Below, in pieces: positions 54,603-63,696 of a DNA stretch of 64,000 bases. The notes under the pieces were generated by a model, which saw nothing but the letters and a program-made list of their open reading frames with translations, made no database searches and was not told the DNA's origin. Source of the DNA: Erinaceus europaeus (taxonomy: Eukaryota > Chordata > Mammalia > Eulipotyphla > Erinaceidae). Both the position numbers and the translations under genes were made by a program. Location: positions 6,760,417 to 6,824,416 of the forward strand of contig NC_080165.1 in NCBI RefSeq assembly GCF_950295315.1, written 5' to 3'. How positions within the stretch are numbered: position 1 is the first letter of the stretch; the number at the start of each line of letters is the position of its first letter.

Positions 54603-57322
54603 TCATTTGGGGGGGGGGGAAGTTCTGTGAATCAGATTTTTTTTTTGATTCTGCCATGCTGTATTATGGATCCTGGGGTGCATCCTGTAGCCAGTCCTCT
54701 TGCAGCCAGTCTTCTTGCAGTGTTTCTTGTTCTTCAGGGATATCAGCGCCATCATGTGGGTATTGCCGGACATGGCGGGCAGGAACCAAACAGGCTTGGA
54801 GTAATTTTGTGGAAAAATACATGCGAAACCCCTCCCCATAGTCAACAGGGGGTCAGGTCCTTTCCAAATTTTATCAAGTGGGTCTTTCCATTTGACTTTA
54901 ATAGCTGGGAGGGTGGGTGGTGTTTGCCAATGAAGAATTATAGGAGGTTGGTCGGAGTTTTTGTAAATATTAAAGAGATTTAATGTAGTTAAGGCTTTTG
55001 CCAGCTGGATATTAGGGGGGTACATTTCCCCTTTTTCTTTATTTAATTGAGCCTTAAGAGTTTGATGGGCCCTCTCAACAATGCCTTGTCCCTGTGGATT
55101 ATACGGAATGCCTGTTGTATGAGTAATGTTCCAGAGGGAACAAAAATCTTTAAATTGTTTGCTGGTAAAAGCATGTCCATTATCCGTTTTAAGTTGAAGA
55201 GGTAAGCCCATTACAGCAAAACAGGAGAGCATATGGCTTATAAGCTTTTTTGAGTTTTCTCCAGTTTGAGCTGTAGCCCACATAAACTTAGAGAAGGTAT
55301 CAATTGAGACGAACACATATTTTTGTTTGCCAAAGTTAGGTATGTGGGTAACATCAATTTGCCAAAGAGCGTTGGCTTTTAAACCTCGAGGATTAACCCC
55401 TAGAGTCTGAATAGCAGGTGTTTTGATTAGACCTGCACAGGAGGAACATGTAGCAAGAATACGTTTTAACTGTGGCAGAGGAATATCAGGAAATCGAGCT
55501 CGAAGACCTTTAAGATTAACATGGGTTAGGGAATGAAAGTCAGCAGGATTAGAGACAGAGGCTAGGAGAATTCCTGTGGAGGCAAGGCGGTCAGCTGCAG
55601 CATTCCCTTCGGACAGGGGACCAGGAAGAGGGCTGTGGGAACGTAGGTGCTGAACATACAGTGGATGGGTTCGAGAACAGAGCATAGAGGCAATTTGAAT
55701 TAAAAGAGGAGAAAGTGGGTTGTCATCAATTCTTACATAAGATCGAGCAAGCCATGGAAGTAAGTTAACAGTATACACACTGTCAGAAAAAAGGTTGAAG
55801 GATTCTGGTACAGCTTTTAATGCAAGGAAAACAGCATAAAGTTCTTTGTACTGAGGGGAATTATCAGGAAGTTCAGTAAAGAGAGGTTTGGGGTATTGCT
55901 GGTCTGGATAATATATAAGGGCAGCAGCTCCCTTTTTTCCACCATCAGTGAACACTGTAGGAGCAGAGGGGATGGGATCTCAAGAGAAAAGTTTAGGTAC
56001 TAGTAGAGGCAACAGAGGTAAAGAAGCTATCAAATTATTAGAGGGAAAATGATTATCTAATTGTCCTGGAAAACCCATTAAACTTATGGCAAAACGAGAA
56101 TGGTGGCGTATGAGCCATTCTGTATCAGTGAGAGAAAAGGGAAGAATGATTGAATCTGGTTCCCTTCCTAAGACCTGAACCGATCTGTTTGTTCCTTGGC
56201 GAACCATAAATGCTAAGGCATCAATCTCGGTAAGGAGTCTTGGAGCTCCGCCTACTGGCGTATGAAGCCATTCGAGAATGCCATGTTTCTGCCACAATGC
56301 CCCCACTACCGTGGGGGTGGAGTTAAAGATTAGAAGATTTACTGGAGAGGAGGGGGAGAATCGAACGAGGTGCATGTCCTGGAGAGCCTGGTTAACTTTT
56401 TCCAGAGCCAAGGATGCTTCGGGGTTAACATACGCTTTGAGGAGGGCTGTTTGTTTCCTTTTAACAGATCGAACAGTGGTTGCAGGCAGCTCGTAGGCAG
56501 ATAAAGATACTGCCTAAGCCAATTCAAATTTCCAAGAAAACATTGTAAAGAAGCAAGAGTGAGATTAGAAGGAAAAGTAACACAAGGTTTTAAAGGACGA
56601 ATCTGCGTTAGGGAAATCTCTGAGCCTAAGAAAGATATTGGAGGGATTAGCTGTATCTTCTCAGGAGCTACATTAAGTCCACTTCTCTTTAAGGCAGGGA
56701 TTAGAAAATCATGTAGGGCGGAGAGATCTGTATCTAATTCTCCCCATATTAACACATCATCCATATAATGAAAAACCTTAAGTCCCTTATGAATATATGG
56801 GAAAAGGGCAGATTTAACAACCTCTTGACAAATAGTAGGACTATTAGCCATGCACTGGGGCAGTAACACCCATTCAAATCTATTGGCAGGGCTGGCATTA
56901 TTAATAGAAGGAACAGAGAAAGCAAAACGTTTACAATCTTGTGGGTGTAAGGGAATAGAGAAAAAACAATCCTGTATATCAATAGCTATGATTCGAATTC
57001 CTGTGGGAATTGCGGAAGCAAGAGGCAAACCCCTTTGGGGGGAGCCCCAAACCTGCATGGTTTTATTAACTGCATGAAGATCTTGGAGGAGGCACCATTT
57101 TCCTGAGCGCTTTTTAATTACAAAGACTGGAGTATTCCATGGGCTCCGAGAATGACGAATGTGTCCCAAAGATAACTGCTCTTGGACGAGTTTTTTAAAA
57201 ATTTCTAGCTTCTCCCTAGGCAAATGCCACTGTTCCACCCAGACAGGCTCTTTAGAAAGCCAATCTAAGCGGGAAGTTCTGTTACGAACAGTGGCAGTTA
57301 GTATTGGGGGTGCTGGTTGGGT
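54603..57322 (-). pseudogene. Class II ERV pol (RT, RNase H, integrase), disrupted
   Basis: The open frame starts by 57322, overlapping the end of pro in the -1 frame. RT: AIDIQDCFF and YMDD (near 56760) are present, but the LPQG motif reads LPQC and the usual Arg in KWRLL is Cys. A frameshift lies near 56450-56465 beside an A-run. An in-frame TGA at 55980-55982 falls just before RNase H. RNase H: FTDGG, KELYAV, FSDSVY. Integrase: HSLTH and CSSC zinc site, catalytic WQIDVTH, KTDNGHAF, GIVERAHQTL, then GRGFACIFPQ in the C-terminal domain. Nothing env-like follows. Confidence 0.93.
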
Positions 57323-57936
57323 CTAGCAGTCTCACAGGAGTGAGTGTGGTGTCCTGCAGAGGTGTCTGAGGATATCACTACATCTAAAGATTCCAGCAAG
57401 TCTCTTCCCAATAAATTGGTGCTTATATCAGCTATTAAAGGCTGAAAGCGTCCGGTAGTCCCTTCTGGATCTTCCCACACAAGGGAATCTCGTGTGCGGA
57501 ATGCCTGAGTCAATCCTCCAACACCATGTAAGCGTGGTCCTGGGAGGAGTTCCCAACTCTGGGGAACCTCTGCTTGTCTTAATATTGTCTTATCTGCTCC
57601 CGTGTCAACCAAACATTTAAAAGGAATATTACCAATCTTTACTGTCATAGTTGGGTGACCCCTTTCTAAAACAGGGGTGGTCCATAAAATCTCAGGCTCT
57701 GAATTCGAGCTGTTCTCTTGCTCCAGCCGGTTATTTCTATGCTGGAAGTTCCCACATACCACGGGTTCCTCCTTCTGCTCACCCTCTGTTATTGTTACTT
57801 GGTGTGGTGGGTGTAGCGATGGATTGGGTCCCAAGCTGGGCTTCTGTTTGTGGAAGAAGGGCACAGCACCAAGCGGGCGACCTGCTTCCTTCCCTCTTGG
57901 GGGCGGGGCTAAGGGAAGCCCCATACCTAGTTTAAA
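57298..57936 (-). CDS. Class II ERV protease (pro ORF)
   Basis: Retroviral aspartic protease that would mature Gag-Pro-Pol. It is read in the -1 frame from gag at 57930-57936 and is open to TAA at 57298. About 90 Pro/Glu-rich linker residues precede the catalytic LVDTGADKTIL; NLLGRDLLESLDVVI is the conserved C-terminal strand region. The first 90 residues are too short for a dUTPase domain and do not resemble one. This is the only proviral reading frame in which I see no break. Confidence 0.88.
   Translation of the reverse strand, partial: FKLGMGLPLAPPPRGKEAGRPLGAVPFFHKQKPSLGPNPSLHPPHQVTITEGEQKEEPVVCGNFQHRNNRLEQENSSNSEPEILWTTPVLERGHPTMTVKIGNIPFKCLVDTGADKTILRQAEVPQSWELLPGPRLHGVGGLTQAFRTRDSLVWEDPEGTTGRFQPLIADISTNLLGRDLLESLDVVISSDTSAGHHTHSCETARPNQHPQY
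57891..57936 (-). promoter_or_regulatory. gag-pro -1 frameshift site with potential pseudoknot
   Basis: Minus strand TTTAAAC (57936-57930), read T-TTA-AAC in the gag frame, lies directly before the gag stop TAG. After 7 nt a 6-bp stem GGGGCT/AGCCCC (57922-57917 with 57910-57905) encloses a TCCCTT loop. Five loop bases can pair with AGGGA at 57895-57891, an H-type pseudoknot. Confidence 0.88.
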
Positions 57937-59474
57937 TCCCTGTTTACATTTGGCAGAGGCGTGCTGTTCCTATGGAACCTTGACCAACAATCTCTCCTCC
58001 AGTGAAATCCTTTCTGGCATCTGGGACAAGGCATTCGTGGTTTCTGATTCCCTGTCTGGAGGCGGGGTTGCCCTGATTGGAGGTGGGGTCGCCCTGACTG
58101 GAGGTGGGGTCGCCCTGACTGGAGGCGGGGTCGCGGTCTATTTTCTGGACATTGGTTACGCCAATGCCCTTGGCGACCGCACTGAAAGCAAGCTCCTTTT
58201 TGCTTATGTAAGGTAGCTGCATAGGCCTGTAACATAGGTCCTTGAAAAGAGCTTGATCTGAGATCCTGTGTAGCTAGAATCCAAGTATCTGGGTGTTCGT
58301 TTTTAAGAGTGATACAGGCCTGTCGAAAATGCGGAAGCATTCCATCCCAGACTATGGATCGCAGAAGGAGAAAACGAGCGTCAGGATTATAAATCTTCCT
58401 TTCCAAACTCGACTGGACCCTGGCAATGAATTTAGCGAGGGATTCATCAGGTTCTTGTTGCAGGGAGAGAATGGGGGCTGAGGCTGCTCCCATGGGTGGT
58501 GTTAATCACTCCCATGCTTTTAATGCACACAGGCGTACTTGATCAAAATACCCTGCTGGAAACTTGGCTTCCACCTGTTGAATCCCTGTTTCTAATTAGC
58601 CTGTTCCAAACAATGCATCAAAATTACCCTCTGGCTGATTTTGAATATTTTTCCGCGATTGTTGTAAACATTCGTCACGAAAGAATGCCTCCCATTGCAG
58701 GAAGAGGGGGCCTGGGAGCGTAGCACGAGTCACATCTCTCCAATCTTGAGGGGTATTAAGGTTCTGAAGCAGGCCTTGTAAAATGGACCTGGTCCATGGG
58801 GCATGAACACCGTCATCTTTGATAGCCTGGCGTAGTTCCTTCAGGTCTGTGGCGAAATATGGATACCAGGCCTGAGGTTTTTGTCTACTGGGGGCAACAT
58901 TGACCGGAAATGTGTGGACTTGCTCTGATAAGTGTGTAGCGGTAGGAGGAGTCATCGAAGTGGAAGCTTCTGGACAAGTGGCCGAAGAAGTGGTTTTGGA
59001 GGCTACAGGAGAATTCGGACATGTGTCTATCAAAACAGGGTGGGGTGAAGAAGCAGCCGTGGAGGCAGCAGGAGGTTCCGGACACGTTTCTACCAAAATG
59101 GGGGTGGCCGAAGAAGTGGCTGTGGAGTCCAAAGGAGAATTCGGACACGTGTCTGCCAAAATAGGGGCCTCAGGGCAAGATGCCAAAATAGGGGCCTCAG
59201 GGCAAGATGCAGAGGAATTAGGGTGAGTCAAGATCACGACAGGCCTTTGCTTCTTCTTGTTTTTAAGGTGCTGGTTAAGTTCTATGATTACTTCCTTTAT
59301 CTCTTTGACCTCAGCCTCTAGGTCCTTAAGCCTTTTGAGAGGTTGACCTATATATCCCTTAAAAGCTGCTATGATGATCAATAGGATATAAGGTGAAGCC
59401 CCGAGAAAAATGTCCCAGATAAATAAAAATTGTATACTGGAAAAAGAATGCAGGATTTGGAAAAGATTTTCCAT
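57927..59474 (-). pseudogene. Class II ERV gag with two in-frame stops
   Basis: Start chosen at the ATG at 59474 in a strong context (CCACCATGG), 125 nt after the primer site. The N-terminus has a hydrophobic segment (FLFIWDIFLGASPYILLIII) then a coiled-coil-like charged helix (EAEVKEIKEVIIEL), as in ER-targeted, env-less IAP Gags. A Pro/Ser/Thr-rich block repeats CPEAPILA and related units. Capsid part: DLKELRQAIKDDG; MHR-like QEPDESLAKFIARVQSSLER. Nucleocapsid: two CX2CX4HX4C knuckles, CFQCGRQGHWRNQC and CPRCQKGFHWRRDC, separated by tandem PHLQSGR-type repeats. TAA at 58596-58598 and TGA at 58506-58508 interrupt the capsid region. Confidence 0.9.
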
Positions 59475-59598
59475 GGTGGAAAGATCTCCGGAAAACAATA
59501 AGAAAGAAAAAAAATCACAGTGCCTTAACACAATATTGCAGATACCCAAAAGGTGTGTACTTATCTAAGATGTCTTCTTGTAAATCTGCTGCTTACAG

Positions 59599-59617
59599 GT
59601 CCCTGTTCCGGGCGCCA
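59599..59617 (-). promoter_or_regulatory. Primer-binding site of class II provirus (Lys3-like)
   Basis: Minus-strand TGGCGCCCGGAACAGGGAC, two bases after the 5' LTR. It equals the tRNA-Lys3 type site with one extra G. Confidence 0.85.
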
Positions 59618-59619
59618 GA

Positions 59620-60090
59620 TGCCGGGATAGCCTGAGGGTACTTCTTCCCGAGCTAGTGCTCTCTGGGTTGGAGAGAACTCAACTGGAGCTGATCTAGGCT
59701 GCTGTGTGGGAGAGGGATCAGGAACTCGTGCTGCACCAACTTCCGCAGGAGATACACTCTGGAACTCTCGGAGCCGGAAAGCAATTTCCAACTGTCTTAA
59801 ATCAAAAGAGCAGCTGTTTTTATACTCTCCAAGTAGGGTGGAAACAGGATGTGATATAGAGAGGGTGGAGAGAAAAGTGACTGGTGAAAATCAGAGTGTG
59901 ACAAAGAAGGGATCAGTGTGTGACAAGGAGGGGGTGGAGCAGGAGAGAATCCTATCATAGAACCACCAATGCCCTGGAGTGCTTTATGTAAAAGTGATTT
60001 ATGTAAATAGACCAAAGCTTTGGATCAGTAAAATCCCTATATAGGCATATGGTTAAGCAGAAGCCAGGGGGAGATGGCAACTACCCAACA
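59620..60090 (-). repeat. 5' LTR of class II provirus
   Basis: 471 bp. Two of the about three differences from the 3' LTR fall around the ATTAAA signal, which here reads ATTTAA (complement at about 59796-59802); the third is at about 59918. Confidence 0.95.
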
Positions 60091-61641
60091 TAGATCTGAG
60101 CTCACATTCTGTGGTCATGAGTAGGAACATTCCAAGCTGCCCCAATATCAGGACCTATCTTCCTCAGGTGGAGCATAGAGTATGTTGTCCAGTCTCCCTT
60201 CGGAGGATGGAACATGCTCTACCATTGTTGATCCAAATTGAGGGCAAAGTCCTATGGGGGCCCACAAAGGGGTCTATTGTGTTGTTCCTGATAGAGATGA
60301 CCCCAGTAACAATGGTAACAATGGAGAGAGGGATTTATCTGAGGTCTAGGCCCATCTGGTCTGTTTGGGAATCTCAGGACTTCCTGATTAGGGCCCCAGA
60401 TGATGGGGTGGCCTGATAGTGACTCAAGAGTCATTAAAGTATGCCAGTCTCTTGCCCTTATTCAGCTTTTGCAGTCCTTGCTTTGCTAAGGTTAGCTTTG
60501 GAGTGAGTGAGAGAACTGTAATAGGAAGTAAGTGAGGAGGATATCTAAGTCTAATTAGACACTATTTCATTAGGAACTTGATACTGACTCACTGCAGACT
60601 ATTGTGTACTTTTGCTTTCAGGTCTATATTTTGCCCTAGTTTATGGATACATGTGAACATATTCTGTATCTCACAGGACCTGATGTATATCTAGGTTTTG
60701 GGACTTAGTTAGGAAGTGAACCTTCTGGAATGGAATTAGAGAATCCTATGAAAGGAAAGGTCTCACCTGAGTACTGAAGCTGAAGGGTTGTCATTCCACA
60801 CCTGAACTGTCTGCACAGTTTGAAATGAAGCATGCTGAGGTGGTACTCGTTGCATTGATTAGGCTAGGATCAGCAGATGCAATATTATTTGATATGAATT
60901 GAGAGAAGCTTGCAGGAAAATGCGCCCCACCCTAGAGGTTCCAGGACTGGGGGAAATATAGGCTCTATAGTGGAAATGTGAAGTCCCCGCTGTTTTAGGG
61001 TTCAAGAATACAATAGATATTGTTATAATCACATTATTTGGTAATTGGCATAACTTTGAAAAAGCCCTTTGTTAGGACTTGCTGTATTATACCCAACACC
61101 ACCATAATTTATGTCCTTTGACAGTATTTGTATATAGCGGTGCCACCAGTTGCTTCTGTTCTCCCTGATCTAGGCTTTTGAGAGAGTCAACATATCAGAG
61201 ACTCAGTCTATGTATTAAAAAGTCTCAGTCTGTGCTTTAAAAAGTTTGAGACATTCAATCAATTTTCCTCCTCTCGTATTAATTAAATAGTCATTTATAT
61301 GACTAAAAATTAATAGGAGTGTACATAAACACCATTCCCACCACCAAAAGACTGTGTCCCATCCCCCACCCCCACCCCCACTGCCCGTGAAGCCGAATAT
61401 CCACCTTCACCCTCACATCAGGGTTTTTACTTTGGTGCCCTACTCCAGATTTAGTCAGATCCTGCTTTGAGTTTCCCTTTCTGTTCTTCTTTCTCAACTT
61501 CTGTTGATGAGTGGGATCATCCCATACTCATCTTTATCTTTCTGACTTAGCTCACTTAACATAATTCCTTCTAGCTCTGTCCAAGATGGGTCAGAGAAGG
61601 TGGGTTCATTGTTCTTAATAGCTGCGTAGTATTCCATTGTG

Positions 61642-62075
61642 TGTCGTATGCTTTGCATTGGCTTGTTCTAGCCCTCCCCCTCCAAGAGAATTGGATGAGT
61701 CCTGTTAATTTCGCGGGCCTGCTTGGCCCCGCCCCAAGGGACCCTGGGAGAGGGTTCCGGAGTCCGAGAGTTCCTGAGTTCCCCAGTGACAGAGTTCCTG
61801 AGTTCCGGAGTTCGAGAGTTTCAGGGTTACAGAGTAAGAGAGAGTGCCAGAGAGACAGAGTTCCTGGGTTCCTGAGTTCCAGAGTAAAAGAGAGAGTGCT
61901 TGTGCCGCCGCAAAGAGACAGCAGAGTTCTGTTTGGTGATTAGTTTGTCTTAGTTTGTGAATTGTTGTTCCTGAATAAAGAAACACAGCTGCCCTGCCCA
62001 GCCGTTGTCTCCGCGTCTCTGTTCACCACCGTGAAGCTAGCCGGCCCGGCAAGAGCCTCAGAAATTTTAACAACA
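61642..62075 (+). repeat. 5' LTR of non-autonomous element copy 2
   Basis: TGTCGTATGC to TTTTAACAACA. 61770-61900 is a run of short GAGTTCC/GAGAG repeats missing from copy 1. AATAAA lies at 61974-61979. GC box-like GCCCCGCCCC is at 61730. Confidence 0.92.
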
Positions 62076-62077
62076 AA

Positions 62078-62094
62078 TGGCGCCCACATGGACC
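62078..62094 (+). promoter_or_regulatory. Primer-binding site of copy 2
   Basis: TGGCGCCCACATGGACC, two bases after the LTR; differs at one base from that of copy 1. Confidence 0.75.
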
Positions 62095-62145
62095 TGACCT
62101 GCGCATCTCTCAGATAAGTAAAGACAATTTGGCTACCTATGCACG

Positions 62146-63066
62146 ATGGCCTTCTCTTCTGCTTGTGAAGAGATCTCCAAAGGCCTCTGCTCTTTCTTCA
62201 CGAGACTGTTTTGCTGTTTCTGGAACATTTATCTCTGGACCACTCTGTGGTTTCCACTCGCTCGGGCGAACTCAGAACAGCCAGCGGGAAGAGCCAGCGG
62301 GCGGGAGGCGAGGCGCGGAGCTGCCATTTCCACCTGGTTAAACAGCCAGCCAGCCGGCTGCGCCCAGACAACCCCGCGCACCGCGCCAGCAACCCCGCAG
62401 CCCCGCAGCCCGCAGGAGGCCTACACCACCATGCAAGAGCCCGATGCCAGCACGCTAGAGCCCGATGCCAACATGCTGGAGCCCGATGCCAACATGCTGG
62501 AGCCTGAGGCCAACATGCTGGAGCCCGATGCCAACATGCTGGAGCCTGAGGCCAGCCCACAGGAGCCGGCTCTCCACCGCGTGGTGCAGGGCACTGGACG
62601 CGTGATCCCTCCATGCTGCTCGGCCACTGCGAACAGGGCAGCAGACATGGCAGGGCCATGGGGCAGGGCCGCGGCGTTCTATCATGGCCGCCACCCCTGG
62701 GCACCTAGGCTCACGCCTTCTACAAAGATGGCCTGCCTGCCCTCTTTCTATGAATTCTGGAACCATCCCGGGCCTCCCGGACCCCCGGGCTCCCTGCCGA
62801 AACTGGGCACACGAGATCTCCAGCCGCCGGTCCGGTCTGAAGGCAGACAAGCTGGAGTACGCAGAGATTCGTGCAGAGATCGCAACCTGCAATTCCTAGA
62901 AGTGGAGCTACACGGGAAGCCACCTCCGGATGGTGAACCCCCCCTCCCCCAACAACTAAGACAGTACAGATTTAAATTCGTGTTTAAAATGACATGTCTT
63001 CGTAACAAAGGTTTCTCTCCTCGTGTATTAATGACTATGTTTATGTGTATGTTTAAAGTTTGGTAA
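62146..63066 (+). CDS. Unknown 306-residue protein of the non-autonomous LTR element
   Basis: Single ORF of the element, ATG 51 nt after the primer site with A at -3 and G at +4. Residues 1-13 are polar. Residues about 14-40 are Cys/Phe/Trp-rich and hydrophobic (LCSFFTRLFCCFWNIYLWTT), a possible signal anchor. 42-95 is basic and Pro-rich. Residues 96-137 are six 7-residue repeats of the type EP(D/E)ANML, from six 21-bp units at 62431-62556. A Pro-rich and basic C-terminal half follows (GPPGPPGSLPKLG, RSEGRQAGVRRD). No zinc knuckle, DTG, YMDD or DDE motif is visible and I do not recognise the family. The hydrophobic N-terminus plus repeat region recalls the proviral Gag start. Copy 1 stops about 35 residues earlier because of a C-run length change. 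The region is GC-rich and other frames are partly open, so coding is likely but not proven. Confidence 0.6.
   Translation: MAFSSACEEISKGLCSFFTRLFCCFWNIYLWTTLWFPLARANSEQPAGRASGREARRGAAISTWLNSQPAGCAQTTPRTAPATPQPRSPQEAYTTMQEPDASTLEPDANMLEPDANMLEPEANMLEPDANMLEPEASPQEPALHRVVQGTGRVIPPCCSATANRAADMAGPWGRAAAFYHGRHPWAPRLTPSTKMACLPSFYEFWNHPGPPGPPGSLPKLGTRDLQPPVRSEGRQAGVRRDSCRDRNLQFLEVELHGKPPPDGEPPLPQQLRQYRFKFVFKMTCLRNKGFSPRVLMTMFMCMFKVW
62431..62556 (+). repeat. 21-bp tandem repeat (6 units) in the ORF of copy 2
   Basis: Units read ATGCTGGAGCCCGATGCCAA plus C with small changes; multiples of 3 keep the frame. Confidence 0.95.
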
Positions 63067-63678
63067 ACAGTAGCTTTAAGGCTAAATTCTTACTAGTCAA
63101 AGATAAATGAAAAAGGTTTTCAACGTAATTCTCATAAAGATAAAAATTAACTTACATTTAAAGTCTGAGGTAAAAATTAGTTAACAATCAATATATTTCA
63201 ACTAAGTTGGTCTAAACAAAAGGTTAAATAGACTTGTTGATATGTAAAACACTACCTTCTCTATTAGAAATGGTAGATCGCACAATGGCTATGCTAATTA
63301 TTCTCATGCCTGAGGTTTCCTCTCCGGCCCACACCTAGGGTGTGTCTCCATCTTGAATGGGTGTAACAAAAGGTTAAAAGACGTTGTTGATATGTAAAAG
63401 TCTCAAATTCCTTCTCTATTAGAAATGTTAGATCGTGCAGTAGATATGCTAATAACAAGTTTTGTTTCATAGTAAGTAAGTTGCAGCCAGCTGCCTTTGG
63501 GACCCTAGGCCGTTCCCCGCCCCCATGCAAATGCCCGTCGAGGCAAGTAGCCCCCCAGAGGCAAGAAATGTTTTTTTTTTCAGATATGGCCCCCTCAGGC
63601 CTTCCCTTGGCAACATGCTGGTTTTGGTTATGTATGTTTCTGTTCACCCCACACCCTTGATACTATAGTCATTTAGTT
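63067..63678 (+). other. 3' noncoding region of copy 2
   Basis: Homologous to 20690-21540 (complement). It contains the ~126-bp direct repeat (63215-63300 and 63355-63460). The first unit has lost its CCATTCAAGATGGAG/hairpin end compared with copy 1. No ORF of note. Confidence 0.8.
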
Positions 63679-63696
63679 AAAAAGAAAAGGGGGAAT
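63679..63696 (+). promoter_or_regulatory. Polypurine tract of copy 2
   Basis: AAAAAGAAAAGGGGGAAT directly before the 3' LTR. Confidence 0.88.

Larger units (their letters stand above)
52320..60090 (-). mobile_element. Complete env-less class II (betaretrovirus/IAP-like) provirus
   Basis: A 7771-bp provirus in minus orientation with two 471-bp LTRs and a perfect 6-bp duplication TAGATC (52314-52319 and 60091-60096), the class II size. Order from 60090 leftward: 5' LTR, Lys-type primer site, gag, pro, pol (RT, RNase H, integrase), about 1.8 kb noncoding, polypurine tract, 3' LTR. No env ORF or remnant is recognisable. About three differences between LTRs imply recent insertion, but coding parts already carry stops and a frameshift, so this copy cannot itself make a full set of proteins. 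dUTPase, usual in betaretroviral pro, is not seen. Confidence 0.95.
51555..61641 (-). mobile_element. L1 3' half, split by the class II provirus
   Basis: 51555-52319 is the 3' end (complement: AAGCCATAAGATAAGAGGAG, GATGCAGAAGGTGGAAGGTC). It resumes exactly at 60091 after the target duplication and runs to GCGTAGTATTCCATTGTG at 61640, where copy 2 of the non-autonomous element begins. TAGTATTCCATTGTGT is the complement of a common L1 motif, confirming the strand. No intact ORF2 is left. Confidence 0.75.

Noticed and set aside
54627..54983. Plus-strand ORFs opposite the integrase, and 58900-59226 opposite gag
   Set aside because: Shadows of the proviral genes on the minus strand.
57600..57930. 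dUTPase domain upstream of protease
   Set aside because: Only about 90 Pro/Glu-rich residues precede the DTG motif and none of the dUTPase motifs is seen.
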